From Cyanophora paradoxa (lineage: Eukaryota; Glaucocystophyceae; Cyanophorales; Cyanophoraceae): DNA of 64,000 bases. The notes below the pieces were generated by a model. The model was given only the letters and a program-made list of their open reading frames with translations, made no database searches and had not been told where the DNA came from. The stretch covers positions 496,001 through 560,000 of the forward strand of contig QPMI01000395.1 in assembly GCA_004431415.1 (NCBI GenBank), given 5' to 3'. A program made the translations under genes and the position numbers. Shown here one piece after another: positions 1-13,559 of the stretch. The stretch's first letter is position 1, and the number at the start of each line of letters is the position of its first letter.

Positions 1-3000
1 CTCGTATTCGTCCAGGACCGAGAATACCGCTTCAAACAACACCCAAGCTTCAGAATGTATTTTAGATTCGCCCTTAACGGGCGCCGCGCACTGGGATCAA
101 GAAGGAGCTCGACGAGCTTGTCGGCCGCCCGCTTTTCCAGCGTGGACTCCAGCTCGTGCAGGGACTCAGCGACGCCCCATGCCGCTTCCGCGTCTTCTGT
201 CGCGAGCTCCATTTGCTCCCGGAGCTTCTCGAGTTTCGGCTTGTCCAGGCCGGCGCCGGCCCTTGCGTACGCCCACGTCGCCTCCTCCGCGCGGCGCTCC
301 GGACTGCATTCGGTTCTCTTCGACTTGAAGAAGTCTCCCAGAAGCTCGTGCATTGCCTTGCGCTTCGGGGTCGGCTTCTCCTGCGACCCGAGGTCCCACA
401 GCTCCTCCACCGCCTCTCGCGACGCCAAGTGGAAGAAGCCGAACAGCTCGCCTGCAGCATTATGTAAGGAATTAAAGAGAAAACTGAACATCATCATTGC
501 GGCGCGGGTGCCAAGCTTAAGAGCCATCATTCGCAAACACTGCGCATATGCATGCATGCCTTTCTCGATGAGAATGCGTTTCAGATCGGCCCACATGACA
601 GAGAACGCCATCTGCGAAATTGCAATCTCCAATGAGAAATAGTAAATATTAATGCCACCTTGAGATTAAGACTTGATCGTGGAATATTAATAATGCCTGC
701 ACGCGCGCACGGAAGACGGTCCAGACCCGCCCGGCTCTCCAACGTGCAGAAACCCCATGAGCTCCGACTCGGCCTAATTATCATCGATATCAAGATCAGT
801 ACTAGTGGTCCGTATCCAGGCCTAGGGTAACGTTTAAGCGCTGCATCGCGGTTCGAATTCGAACCTCACTCAAAAAAACGACGCACGATTCCTCGGCGGG
901 ACAGTGCGATGCACGAGGTCGAGTACTCGACCAGCGCGTCCCCGTGGCGGTTTGCAAGGCGGCGCAGGATGTGTACAAAGAGCTGTTTCGAGTCTCGACA
1001 GCCGAGGTACGTCTTGACGTCTGCCTCCAGACGGGCGTGAATGGAAATCATGGACAGTTCCTCCATCATCGTCTGCAGGAAAAGCTGCGCATACCCCCGC
1101 AATCAAAGAACGATATCGATCATTGCAAAAATGCGCATAATTTATAAGCAGCATCGTCCTGTTGCAGCTGGGGCTATATATATATATATATATATACCAG
1201 TTGCGCACCGGATTCTTGCAAGCGGGCGCGGCCGCTATCTTTTTGCGGAGGTCGCTTGGCAGATCAGGCTTCTCCAGCTGCTGCTTGATGATTCCGTCGA
1301 GTATGAGCTCTGTCTGGGATGGCTGGCCTTTCGGCATCTCCAGCATCTGCACCTGCACCTTGATGTTCGCCTTCTCGAGCGCTGCGCTCAGGGCTGCGCT
1401 TGGTAGGCCAGAGACGATGACTCGCAGCTTCTTGCTGGCTTGCGGAAGCCAGGAGAGGTTGAGCGCAGACGGACCGCCCTGCAGCTGGTCGATTCCATCT
1501 ATGACCAGAACAGTGCGTCCGGGCCGGTCGTCGTCTTTCGCGATGTCCTCGAGGAACAGTCGGAGCATCACGGCCACGGCGACCTCGTCCGATGAAGGCG
1601 TTTCGCTGGTGTACGCCATCCCCTTCTTCCCCGCGTCCGGCCACATGGCGACAATCTCCTCGCTGATGTGCTGGTAAATGTTTCGAAGAAATGCGCTCCC
1701 ATCTGAGCTCCCGATGAAGTGCGCGATGACGAGCTCTTCGCGATCGGCTGGAGCATTCTTCGCCCTATCTTCAACCCAATTCGCGAGAAGCGCTGAGTGA
1801 AAAATAATTACGTCAGCTGGATACCGGGCTCCAACCGCAGATCTAGAGCCAGATGCACCGCTCTTTCCGCATCCATTGTCGCCGGTCACGACCAGAATTT
1901 CGGACTGCGCAGAGCCTTCCGCCTCCGCCCCGCCCGCCGCATACGAATTGAGAAGATCGAATTGGACTTCGTCTTTGACGAAGACGCGCTGGAGGCGATA
2001 TGCGAACAAGTCGTGCTCCGCCCGCTCTCTGTCGAGCTGCGCATGAACACGAGCTTGTAAGCTTTTGACTATATATATATAAAGCGTTTAATTTGAAAGT
2101 GCGATATAATGTATATAACGAGCGGATTTTCTAGGAGGTGCCGCTTAAAAATGACAGTGCGAATACATGTTCATGTCAGCTCATGCATATTCGTTCACAT
2201 GCGCACCCAGGACGGTTGATCTTCTTCAGGGAAATCGCGCTCTAGCCACTGCGCAGCGGAAATGGAAGTAATTATAAGAGTCACCAAGTTGCCAAGTTGC
2301 AGTCGCCGGCTCCATGGCCGCTGATGCAGCCGCCGAATCCGCTTATATAATTGTAATGCGAGAGGGACCGGGGCAGGGCTAATCGCACTTCATTCAGAAC
2401 TTTGCTCATCCCTTCGCAGAGAGTCTTTATATCCGTATACTTGGAGACGCTGAAGGCTTTGTCGTGGATCTCGTTCTTCAACTGCTGGAGCGCAGTCTTC
2501 TCGAATGCGCCCTCCGCTTTATGGCCGGGTGTGTTCATTCTCGCCGCGTAAACGAGGTTATCGGACGCGAAAAAGAAGTGGCTCTTGTCACGAGATTGCT
2601 GCGATTTTGATGGTATGAGCTCCAGATCCGGATTTATAATTATATTCTAGCATATATACGCAGAAGCTCGAGTCTGGGCCGAGCCGGGGTGCCGCAGACG
2701 GCCCGCAGTGCTGGCGCGCTTAAGCTTGCCTCGGGATTGTTGAGCGCGCCTTGCCGCATCTCGAGTTCTGTGGCACTTCGCTCTGCAAACTGACGAACGA
2801 AGGGAAATCTTTTCTCGGCGACCTTGATATTCCTGCGATATCGATCGATATCCGGTCTGATGGCACATGTAGACGAACTGGGCTCACTCTTGGTACGCTT
2901 TCAGACCTGCACGCTCCTTGGCGGCGTCCTTGCACTTCTCGCTCCTGCACCACTGGCATTTCGAGGGATCTGGGGGGCTCTTCTGATCCTTCGAGTTCCC

Positions 3001-3566
3001 TTCTTTCGTGTCGGGCCCGGGCCTTTCCTTCTTAGCGTCCTCGCAGAGGTCGCTATCAGGATGTACCATCTTGGGATTGCCATTCCAGCCTGTCTGTCTA
3101 TAAGCTTCTAGCTATAGAATCCCGCCGGAGTCTGCGGCGGCATTGGCGACTCTAAGACGAACGCGCACCGTACCGCCCCTTGAGGGCCCCGATGAAATAG
3201 CCGCTGCGGTCTACCTCTTCTAAACACACCTTGAGTGTTTCGCCCTGGCCACCCATCTCCTCCGTGATGCCCCACCTGGACGCACATACATGCACATGCA
3301 GAGTAAGGCATCAACGTGGAGCGCTGCGGAAAGATTCAAATAAATATTTGGAGCCGAATTCGAACCTGAGGTCCACCATAAGGAAAGACAGGCCCCGCTT
3401 GACGCATCGCCCCCGTATCCCTGGTACAACCAGCTCGCGCACCGCATCTCCTGCGCACGTGATTCGAAAAACGCGCTCGGACAAGGCCGGATAAGGGCAA
3501 ACAGCAAAACAAGGACGACGCACGCTCTGCCTGCAGATCTTCCTGCAGTTCGAAGGGCGAAGGCAT
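1..3566 (-). CDS. DUF4062-NACHT STAND protein, NPHP3/TEP1-like (multi-exon, 3' end off the window)
   Basis: Split gene read on the minus strand. Exons near 3530-3566 (ATG at 3566) and 3366-3456 join as LQAERDAVRELVVPGIRG and end in VDLR. The next exon (about 3140-3285) continues WGITEEMGGQGETLKVCLEE and then SGYFIGALKGRYG. That is the DUF4062 pattern seen at the N-terminus of nephrocystin-3 and TEP1-like proteins. A further exon near 2660-2830 supplies ATELEMRQGALNNPEA. The NTPase lies at 1200-2010: P-loop GDNGCGKSG and Walker B TVLVIDGIDQL. The exon at about 890-1075 (MMEELSMISIHARLEADV, then LALSRRG-like end CIALSRRG) matches the helical region after NACHT in this family. A helical, charged exon (about 80-460) follows, and the C-terminal repeats are outside the window. 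Family members are scaffold or signalling ATPases; the role here is inferred. Start choice is moderate: an in-frame stop lies just upstream of 3566. Confidence 0.7.
1170..1198. repeat. (TA)n microsatellite inside an intron
   Basis: About 13 TA dinucleotides. On the minus strand it lies between the exon ending ACKNP and the exon starting MMEELSM, in an intron with a GTGCGC donor and a CTGCAG acceptor. The apparent IYIYIY read-through is therefore not coding. Confidence 0.8.
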
Positions 3567-6500
3567 GCGGACGTTCAGACGATCGAGAGAGAAGGGCAAG
3601 CCATTTTATGTTTGCAGAAAGTCAACGCACGAAGGTAGACGAGAAGAATACACGGAATTTGCGGCTTTCCTGCCCAGGTCGGGAGGATCTCGTGGCCCTC
3701 CATTGCGGGAGGCTTACGTTCGAGAGCTGATTCGGCCGAGGCCGGCGCCGATATGCATGTGAAGTGTTCTGTGCGAGGATTTGTGAGGACCGCCCGGCGG
3801 CCCGCGGACCGGTACCGAATACGCGTACTTATACGTATCTACGTATACAGTATACGCACTGTACACGTACTAACGCAAATGGCTATATATACATTATGGT
3901 ACTGCTAATACTAGTCTTATTGCTTATAATTGCAATTGTATATGAATGTGCGTACTTTCGACTTCGCAGCGTCGTACTGATCATGATGGCCGATAGGCGG
4001 CTGACCAAGATCGGCTGTATCGGTCGCGGGACCGTTCTTGCGGCTGACGACGTCGACGTCGACGTCGACGTCCGGCGATATCGATAGATGTACACGCTCG
4101 TCGCCGTTTTCGTCGGATGCATACGGCGGTAGGATCACTTGGGGCTGCTCCAGACTTATCTTTACGGAGCAGCACCCTCCCATCGCTTACAGCAGCAATA
4201 ATACAGCTACGTGGGTGCTGGACCTGTGGCTAGCTGGGGCTCGGTGGAGCCGGCGCTCACACACACCCCTGAACGTTAACGGCTGCAAACGTTTACGTTA
4301 CGACTCGGCGAAGCCTGCGCATGCGCAACTGCTAGACTCTGAGACGCGAGTGCTCACACCGAACCGGATCAACGTTGACCGAATTGGCGAGGGCTACACT
4401 GCGGCAGGCTGCAGCTGCAGCCGCAAACGTTACTAAGCCTGCAACTGCTAGACGCAAATGCTATAAAACATCGGATCTTTAACACGCCATGCAGCGCCAG
4501 CCCATGTCACAGTGTTCAAGTGTTGCGCGGCGATGCGCGCTGCGCGCATTGTCCGATGATATCGATCATCCCGGATTCATCCTCATCAGGGCCTGCATCC
4601 TCAGCTGCAGGCTGCACGCAAACAGTATCCCATGATGCATGATCATGCATCATGGTACCACCGGTATGTGCTGCGCTGCCTGCCCGGCGGCCGCAGACTC
4701 GCACTGCGGCAGTGCGCTACCGGGTAGTGGCAGCCCACTGGCAGGCCGCTGGCCCGCTGGCAGCGCGACCGTGACCCGGGAGAGTATGCTACGGTAGAGC
4801 TGGCCATGGGTTCACTGAGTCAGTCCGACGGTCATGCCGCAGTGCAGGCTCAGCCTGAAAAAGCCTTAGTAAGTCAACCCAAGGTTCAGTCAGGCTACGG
4901 TGCAAAACTCAGGAAAATGACCCGGAATGACCCAGACTCTGAGATGCGATCCATCTAAGTTGCCAAGCACAGTACACGGGCAGTAGAGGGTGATTAGACG
5001 AGCAAAGAACACTGGAGAAAGGAATTCGGCCGTTAGCTATAGTCTCCGCGGCCGCGGGCGGTTTCGTTCCGAAGTTCAGATTTCGTTGCACGTTTTTCTC
5101 GATCCGATGATCGCGATGTAAGACGACAGAAGATCCTTTTTAGGTCGATCCACGTCAAGGTTCAGATGGGAAAAGCCCATGGGGGGCACGCTCCCAGCAG
5201 AGCATTGCAATTGTATCAATTTGTATGGCCCAGTGGTACTGAGAGAACCTCAGTCGGCCAACCGGGGCCCCTGCCATCTGGCGCGGCACTGCGGCAGTAG
5301 CGCCAATGCTGCGCCATGCAGGCTGATGCAGGCTGATGCAGCGGGCCGGGCGCACTGGCCAGTGGCCATGGCCCATGGCCCATGGGCTGCCTGGCGGTGC
5401 CTGGCACTGCCTGCCAGCGCCGCTGCTTAGTGTGTTCGCTAAGTTTCAAGTTCAACGGTTGAAGAAGCTTACCAGTAAGTTCAACGTCATGATCAATTTG
5501 AAGCTAGGTAAAGCTAAGAAGCTGGCATGAGTCCGCAATGACTCCGCATGACTCTTGAGGAAGGCAATATTATCTTGAAAAATTTCTAGCGAGTCCGGCC
5601 AATTTTTTTTTTGAGAGACTACGGTGGGGCGAACCCCCCGTAGGTAGTGATATTAAAGACAACAAAGCAATCACAAATCAAAGATACAGTAAACTAGCAC
5701 AAAATATATACAGAATCAAGAGGGATCACGAGAAAGGACACGATCAGAAGAACGCAAAAGATAAGGAGAACGAGCACGAGGAGAAGGAGTAGAAGAGCTC
5801 AAGGGCGTCGATGCAGAAGTACTAGTCACACTAGAACGACGAGGAGCACGGGGACGCAGCAAATAAGGAGAACGAGCACGAGGAACTACAGTCGAAGACG
5901 AAGATCTAGACGAAGACGACAAGACAGAGCTAACAGCAGAACTAGAAGACGTAGTCGCAGGAGGCAAAGGCGGTAGAACAGTAGGAGAGGCGAAACGTAG
6001 GACACCACTAGAGGGGAAAGTCGAAGAATTGAAGCTAAGAATAGATCTTAAAAATAAGCCAAATATATTTGTGACGAATCTTTTTATACAATCTTTTAAT
6101 CGAAGCTAAAAATAGCCATTGGGGCCCCGAGGGCCCGAGGTAAAATTTATCACGAAGTGTCACGTCATGATCAGCTGTCAGGCGCGAACCCGCGTCGCGT
6201 CACGGCATCGTGATCAGGTGACCGTGACTTCGTGAGTCCCTGACCGCTTCGGCTTCATAATTGATTTCGAATTGAAATGAAATCAGTGCCGCCGCTGCCG
6301 CGCCGGCGCTAGGGTTGCCGTGTCCATGGACATGTCAATCAACCCGGTGGACATGGACATCGGACACTGAAATGGTTTTTATTAAATGCCAGAAGCTTAA
6401 GTGAGGCGGCGGCCGCGGCCCGCGGGGCAGCTTTGGCGAGGTTCACGCTGCGCATGCCCTCCGCCTCTTTCCAAGCATCAGAAACGTGTTGCTAACGTTA

Positions 6501-8400
6501 GCCAACGTGTTTAGAGCACGTTTCTGCCAACGTGTTTAGAGCACGTTTAGCACGCGTTTCAGCCAGTTTCGAGGGGTATCTCCCCTAATGTCCACGGACA
6601 ATGTCCACTTGGGGCACCAGTCCCCTAATACACTAGGGATTACTAAAAAAAACCCGGACCCATGGCCACGGACATTGACATGACATGTCCGCGGACATGG
6701 ACTCCGACGGGCTACCAGTAGTCCGACGGTCTGGTGGTGGCCACTGCCCAGTGCCCACTGCCCACTGGCGGGACTCTGGACTCCGGGAGTCTGGCACCGG
6801 CCGCGGGGCCCTGCCAGGCTGGCGCCGGCGGGCCGGCGCCGGCGGCCGGCGGCCGGGCATGCAGCGGCGGGCACGGCGGGCAGTGCCGCCACTGGGCCAG
6901 TGCGGGGGCAGCGGGGCCACTGCCGCAGTGCGGGCACGGGCCGGGCCGCCGCACGGCCCGCACGGCCCGGCACGGCCCGCACGGGCCGCCGCGGCCGGGC
7001 GCGCCCGGATTATCATCGCCGATTCATCGGTCCTGAGTCTCCTGAGTCCTGACATCGGAACTTCGGAATCGATGATCGGATCATCGATATCGGATGCAGC
7101 TTTCGAATTCCATACTAAACGGTAGTACTGTAGTACGTAGTACCGGTAAATTACGCCAGTCGCCGCGTGGCAGTCGCGGCGCCCGGCCACCCGGTGACCG
7201 TACGCGTGGCACTCAGCCTGTGACTCTGGCTGTGAGGCTGTGACTGTAGTACCGTAGTACGCAAACTTGAAACGCGCACTGCGCATGCGGCACGCGTGCG
7301 CTCCGAATCCTACCGATACAAAATTGCAGTTGCGGCGCCGCCGGGCCGCCTGCGACGCCCTGCGTTACCGTAGCACTAAAGTTAGACACCCGCGGCCGGC
7401 CTCACCGCCGGCGCCGCGCCGGGCCGCGGCCGCACCCGGCTTTGATTTCGACCACGCATACATAGAAGCCTCAAACTATAGATCTAGATCTAGATCTGCA
7501 GCTGCAAGCCTGGCAGCGTGGCGGTAATTCGCGTTATCGATGTCCAACAACTTCAAGTTCGACTACATCAAGGAAAGGTGCTTACGCATGCATGCGCATG
7601 CATATGCATGTGGTACCGGTTGAGCTTAAGCTTACGCATAATTATGAATAGATATAAATGAACAAATGACGACTGCCATGGCCAGGCTGGCCTTGCAATT
7701 GGCCTATGTATGTGTATATGCATAGCTACACGTGCGCATATACATGTATAGTTGGCTTGTTCGCCTTTGCACACCGGCGCTGCGTGTATATGAGACTTTG
7801 TCTGCGCAGGCTTGGGGAAGCAGAATTCGAAGCGCCGCGTGTCCGCCCGCCCGAGCACGCGCAAATGCATTCGGCGCACACCCCAAACCGCGGGCCATGG
7901 CCGGCGGCAAGGCCCACAATGGTAGCGCCTGGCGCGAAAGTCGCCGACGCGGCCCCAGCTGTAGCGAGCCATGGCCACGGCGTAACCTGCATTCCCGTTG
8001 AGCCGAATTGGGTTCCAGAGGATGAGAAGAAGTGCGCCGAATTCTGATCATGATATCGATGCTGCGCATTCGGATACGCACGCATTTGTTATACGTACGT
8101 ATACGAATTGTTTTCTGCGTGCGCAGGTTCGGAATCGACATGCCAATGCTCCTGCCGGGTGCGAACCTCAGACAGCGGCCACGGCCGCGTAACAAGCAGC
8201 ACATCTTCGAATTCTTCAGATCTGAGCGAACTTTGCGAGCGCAGGAGAAACTCTAATCGGCATCTACACGCATGCCGAAGGGCTGAAATACAAGCAGGTG
8301 GTTTTGGGCGTTCGTGAAATAAGAAGGCTTATTAAAAACAAATTGAATTTATGATCACGCGTTACAACAATCTTTTATGCATGTAGAGCAACCAGATACC
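3567..8400. other. Gene-poor intergenic DNA rich in palindromes
   Basis: No gene could be supported here. Visible structure: an ACGTCG tandem run at about 4046-4075; nested CATGATGCATGATCATG-type palindromes at 4630-4660; CCATGGCCCATGG repeats at 5365-5394; an AT-richer segment at 5580-6110 holding a Ser/Arg-rich open frame with two copies of RARSPYLLR (5716-5967, minus) that looks like low-complexity sequence; CGGCCCGCACGGCCC repeats at 6940-6985; and an AGATCT triple at 7480-7500. The short open frames are shadows of GC-rich sequence. Confidence 0.55.
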
Positions 8401-8436
8401 AGATCCAGACTGCAGCTAGCTGACACACATGCGCAG

Positions 8437-11400
8437 GGCATATCTGTAAAGCCTCCTAATGAAGTGAAGACGCACAAAGATGTGACCGAAGATACGGAGA
8501 TCATACAAAACAAGGTAAGACTGGCTACGTAAATCGTAGAACACGTGCACGCATGTGAACACCCCAGCTCAAACCTCTTGATCGTGAAATGTCTCGCACA
8601 GTGGTGGCCCCATGCAATCAAGTGCAAGGAACTTTGCCTCTGTGACTGCTACTGCAATGTTGGCGCGTGGTGCTGCTACAAGAAGATTTGGACGGAAGAC
8701 GTGGACAAGAAAACCACGACCGGCTGCTGCCTGTGCTGCCCCTGCGGGACTAGTGCGCGAGCCCAAGCCGGATCTGCGTGGGATCATTAAACATTCTCGC
8801 GATTCGACTTCCTTGACTCACGTGCACATGCACGCCCGCAATCCCCAGACGTCGGAGAGCCGTGCGCTGCCTTCCTGCCTTCATTTACTTCGCTGCTGCG
8901 AAATCAATAGTTATATAGGCTACTACCTAAACCTGAACATGTTTCTGGCAGGTTCTGGCAGGGGCACCAGAGATGCATCCCTCTGAAACTTTGTGCGCAA
9001 CGACTAACCTTTCTTAAGCAATAAATAGTCCTCTAGACTTTAGGCAAAACTTAAAATCGATGGACTTTTAAGTCTCCGAGCACTTGCAATTAATTGATAT
9101 TGTCCGTAACGGTCGCGATCGCTCTGCGCAGGCCGAGACCGGCTCTGCATGTGCCCGCAGCTGAAAATGACGTGCACATGTGCGCTTTGCTTCGAATTAA
9201 TTCCCCGATTGGGCGCTAATATAATCGGTTGCACACGGGGACTGAAATTTAAAGGCAAAGAATCCGGTCCTGGGAGTTGCTGCGAAGTAGAATACGACGT
9301 CGAGAGTGGCGGAGGGCGGGCGTGGAGCTGCTTCGTACGTCGAAATCCGCAATTGAAATGACCGTTTCGATCTTGAAATTGACCATTTCCAGCCTCCGCA
9401 CGGATGCACGTGCTTCTGGAGCCGCTGCATCATCTGGCCCTACTGTTGCCCCCAGTAATTTTTGTCTCATACTCTTTCCAATTCTATCACGGACTTGCGC
9501 TCCGATCCGCAGATACGTGCAGGGCCACACTCGGAAATTGAAGGCGCACACGAGCTCTTGATTGCAATCACTTTCCTTTAATTTAGCTATACGCTCACCA
9601 TTCCTTTGATTGCTTCGGAATTCAGGTCGAAATAGTTGAAAAAACGAAGACGATCGAGACAGAGGAGGCTGCAGGATATGTGGAGCGGCCACGAGACTTG
9701 GACTACCAGGTTCCTTTCAACAGTGCGCCTCTACGAAAATCAAAACAAGCTTACCAAAGCTTGCATTGTATGACATGCATTGCGATCCAACGCGCGCTCG
9801 CAGTGGATCGCGTCATATTCACGACACAGCGTGCTATTCTCGTCACTTGGCGCCAGGATGTGGACGTCAAGGTCGGCTTCTATACATACGCACATGCGCA
9901 ATTAAATACTAAATTTAAAAGCTGATGGAAAACTTGCGATCGATCTCAGGATTCAATCACAATCTGGCGCAAGGTTTGCTGCAGCCGTCCCGACATCGAT
10001 TAATATTGCCGGCAGCTGCAGCATCGCATTGCAAAACCTGACGGGATCGATCGCCGTTCGATCCCGAAATTGCTGCAGGACATCGACGCCGTCCGCTACA
10101 GGATCCGGCGTGTGTTGAGCGGCGATGCCAAGGGCTCTGTTGTCCTTCCCGGGTTCTCCGTGCCCCGGTACCTCCAGCTGGGGTGAGGCAAAGCCCGCAC
10201 ACGTACATTATTATTTTAAGTAATTGCAAGCGCCTCTGACATGAAATTTGGATAGGTTGCAAAGCCTCTCCCTTGCTGCGGCCGTTTTCAGAAAAGCTCT
10301 AGGTGCTGAAAAGAAAAACCAGGTATGTTGATTTGGTTTGCATGCGCAGGTGTGCCCCAGCGGAGTTTTTGATCCTCGTGTCGGCCGCAGAGGAGAAAGA
10401 AGGCCAGCCAACGCTGCTGCTGCTGCATTCCAATCACGCCGGGCTGCTGCGATGTGCGTCTGTTAGAGTGCACCTGCTAAATTTCCATGCCTAAGCTTGT
10501 TCCCTGAACGAACTCTTGCCCATGAAAGCGAACTGATGCATATCGGTTTTTTGCGCCCCCAGGTTTTCACTGGAGATTTCACTTGCTGTCGTGAGCTCGG
10601 ACGAAATTGCTGCTATGCCCTCACTTGCAAAAAGCGGAAGCAGAAGATCGTCAGTGCTCGTTACTCGGAATCCCACCCTCGTCGACCGTCTCGCTCAGTT
10701 TCCTCGACGACTGACTCTCTGCATGCTACATACAGGACGATGAGATTGGCTATCTTCGGGACGACATCTACATGCTTGACGACGACGGGGACGTCAAGGG
10801 CTCGCTCGAGCGGGAGTCGATAATATTCAAGAAGAAGCGTAAGCAGCCTGATGATTTATTTTGTATATGATTATATAAATCATTTGCGCGCGGCCTTGAA
10901 GCCCATGTCCATCGTTAATATTTCAAGTTCTATTAATTATATAACAGAGTATAACTACTTTTTGGAGATGGAGTACTTTCTGAAGCTGGCGAGCTCAAGC
11001 CGACACATGGAGTATCACGACAACGATGGCGACACGAATTCGAACAGGCCAAGGGGCAACATCTGGAATGGTTCCATCCCCTCCTATACCTATCGATATA
11101 TCCATACGATTTTATGGCAAGCTTAAGCCTGGGGAGCACCGCCTGGAGTTTATAATTATGCTTGATTATAAGCTTATCCATGATAGAGAGCTTATAATTA
11201 AGCCTGGAGAGCGCCGCCCACCGATTCATGTACGTGTGTCGCAGTGCGCATTCTCGGCGACGAGGTGGAAAGCCTCAAGCAGGCGCTCGACCGCTGGACG
11301 ACGATGACCGGCGATTACGTCAAGCCGCCGACGATGCAAGTGCGTCGTCAACGCTGAACGTGAACGTCGCGCGCCGGAACATTAATCTGCGCGGCCGCGG

Positions 11401-12540
11401 CACATTTATATATGTCGATATATAAGTGATTTTAATGAAACTTGATCTGAGCGCGGCTTGTATATACACGCAGCCCCCTGGAGGAATGTTCATGTACTAC
11501 ACACAGACGAAGGAGCAAGAGGACAAGACTGTCATCGCGGTGAGGATTGAAACGCTATTAATACCGCATATCAACCGCTAGCATGGACCATCGATACTTA
11601 GAAGCTTTAATCTGACACGAAACTGCGATCCTAACCTTTCGAACTTAATCTGACATTTCGAACCTTTAATCTGACACGCGTATATACGTGCGAACATGCG
11701 ATCAGGGCCACTTCGAGGGCGCAGTGGGCGACTGGGGCTTCGGTATCTCCAAAGAGACGAAGAAATGTACGCTTCGTTCAAATTTTATCCATCTGATCCA
11801 CTGTTGTCCGTTCACATTCAGTCCGTCTTATCATGAAATACGCGCGCAGCGAGCGTGCGGCCAGAGGCGAAGACTGACCAGCAAAGCTTGGCTTTGGCCG
11901 GCGCTGATTTTGGCGAGAAGGCCTTCGAAGCCACTCCCTCTAGATCTGGCGCTGCGGGAGGCCCCGCGGCCGGCGCCGGCGCCGGCGCCGAGGGTGCGGG
12001 ATCCGGTGCAGGTGGCGACTCGTCTGCACAGGTCAATTTAATTCCTCGTAATGTGTATAATGCGTGTGTGCGACGGCTCGGCAGGACCGGGGGAACGCCC
12101 CGCGCGAAGACTCGCGATCGCACTCAGAGGACCGTGCCGGCGCGTACCCCCCTCCCTCCCCTCCCCCTATTCTGCTGCTTGCAATTGCTGATCACGAACG
12201 AATCGAATGTGCAGGAGCGGCCGCTTCTTCGGATCCGGAGCAGCCGCAGCAGCGCATGCCCCCGGGAATGGTTCATGATCAGTACACCCCACGCAAGGGC
12301 GAGGGCGAGGGCGAGGGCGATGCGGCGTCGGCTTCGGCGCCGCTCTGGGGCTCAGGTGTGGCACCCCTCGCCGGAGGCCGGTCCCAGGGCATGATGGCGG
12401 CGCCCGCGCCCGTTTCGGTGCGCCCGTTATTAATTTTGGCGGCCGCGGCCGCGGGTGCATGCCGCATTAATTTTATAATATTGGCGCTTAACTATGAAGA
12501 CGGCGCCGGCGCAGGTGGCTTTCAAAGGCTACTCGAGTGA
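8437..12540 (+). CDS. Unrecognised multi-exon protein with a Cys-rich exon
   Basis: I do not recognise this family. Exons with good splice sites and in-phase lengths are 8437-8514 (ISVKPPNEVKTHKDV...), about 8602-8747 (CKELCLCDCYCNVGAWCCYK then GCCLCCPC), 9626-9709 (VEIVEKTKTIETEEA), 10736-10838 (DDEIGYLRDDIYMLDDDGDV), 11245-11339 (DEVESLKQALDRWTTM), 11474-11539 (PPGGMFMYYTQTKEQ) and 11706-11766 (GHFEGAVGDWGFG). They are followed by Gly/Ala-rich exons near 11855-12031 and 12211-12540, with the stop at 12538-12540. The first exon and several joins are unresolved, so the protein length is uncertain and two adjacent genes are possible. The dense CxC pairs could bind metal or be a palmitoylated membrane patch; this is inference only. 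The last exon and its downstream DNA are duplicated at 18.1-18.7 kb. Confidence 0.45.
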
Positions 12541-12762
12541 GTGATCATGATCATGCACTCAATTTAATCTGCAGCAGGGACGTCTCCAGATCCCCGAATC
12601 CCCTATAGCTAAGTAATTGTAGTCGCAAATTTATTTCAACGCTTATCATAGAAATCAAGCCCGAGCCGCGTCACGGGGTGCATACACAAAATAATATTCG
12701 AAACTTGCAAGTCAATCCTTGGCAAAGAGCTAGAGGGCGGCACAACAAGCACGCGCGGCCGG
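12541..12762. other. Downstream block shared with 18496-18721
   Basis: Gene-free DNA that starts just after the stop codon and contains GATCATGATCATG and a shared CAGCAGGGACGTCTCC stretch. It is almost identical to 18496-18721 apart from single substitutions and one 6-bp insertion (ATCTAG) in the later copy. The duplication therefore carried non-coding flank as well as the last exon. Confidence 0.7.
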
Positions 12763-13140
12763 CTAGTCGTCGGGGTACGCGGCCGCGAGGTCGGGGGTAG
12801 GCTCGTAGCGGCCCTTCGCCGCGTCCCATCGGATGAAGTGCCGCCCCAGTACCCCGCAGCGATCTGGCGGGACCGGCCCCTCCGCAGGCCGCAGCTCCCC
12901 CTCCCCGGCTGCCTTGAGCGTCGGCGGGGGAAGGAACGGGAGGGCGGGCGGCGGGGGTACAGCCGCACCGAACATCTCGTCCCCTCTACCGTCGGGCGTC
13001 TCATGCTGCAGCCCTGGTTTTAGACTTCAGAGGTCCACGCGGAACAGGGGTACGGCGCACGATGAGCTTGTAGCGCGGGGGTACGATGCCCGGGGCGTCC
13101 CAGCCCACCACGGCCCCCAGTACCCACGAGCCGCTCTCGT
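12763..13140 (-). pseudogene. Fragment of the FBXO21-like gene (YccV-type 3' exons)
   Basis: Minus-strand copy of the 3' end of the gene at 29172-32660. It reads VLGRHFIRWD then YEPTPDLAAAYPDD and the stop, nearly the same as the intact copy, preceded by the exon segment read as VVGWDAPGIVPPRY. It stops being similar near 13140, where a copied plus-strand exon begins, so the F-box, SirB1 and TPR-like parts are missing. It is a truncated duplicate with no visible start. Confidence 0.75.
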
Positions 13141-13330
13141 GGCTATGACCTCTCTTAATTATAGGCTCGCCCGCGCGCAGGAGGGGGACGACTTCGACTT
13201 CGCTGAGGCCATCGCCGCCGCCGACGCCAAAGCCGCCGCCGCCGACCTCGCCGCCTAGCCGCCTAGCCGCCCACAGCTAGCGCTAGCCGCCCGCCCAGAA
13301 TCGCGCGGCAGCGATCGCGAGCGCGGCAGC
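13141..13330 (+). pseudogene. Duplicate of the last exon of the Cys-rich two-repeat gene
   Basis: Matches 16557-16740: the same intron end, CAG acceptor and exon encoding EGDDFDFAEAIAAADA, then a stop and shared 3' flank. Only Glu-to-Lys and Val-to-Ala level changes are seen in the coding part. No upstream exons of that gene are present, so this is an orphan exon. Its flank carries an extra GCGCTA inside CAGCTAGCGCTAG relative to the parent. Confidence 0.75.
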
Positions 13331-13559
13331 TTGCGATTGCGATATCGATATCGATCGCAATTGCCCGCCCCCGACTTCGTTGAAATGGCAGTACTAGTTC
13401 TGGAGTGGCCGTGGAGCATGCATATATGCTCGCCGGGTTCCGCTCGGGCGAGAAAGAGGTGGGGGCCCGCGGCCGGGGCCGGAGGATGGGGAGGGTGGGG
13501 AGGTTCGGGGGGTTCAGGTGGGGCGGAGGCTCCGCGGGCGGCGGCGCGCGGGGCGGCGG

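Noticed and set aside
1162-1200. IYIYIY-type membrane segment in the NACHT gene
   Set aside because: It is the TA microsatellite of an intron; splice sites on both sides give a better protein.
5716-5967. Ser/Arg-rich minus-strand open frame with RARSPYLLR repeats
   Set aside because: Low complexity, no splice or gene context, no recognisable domain.
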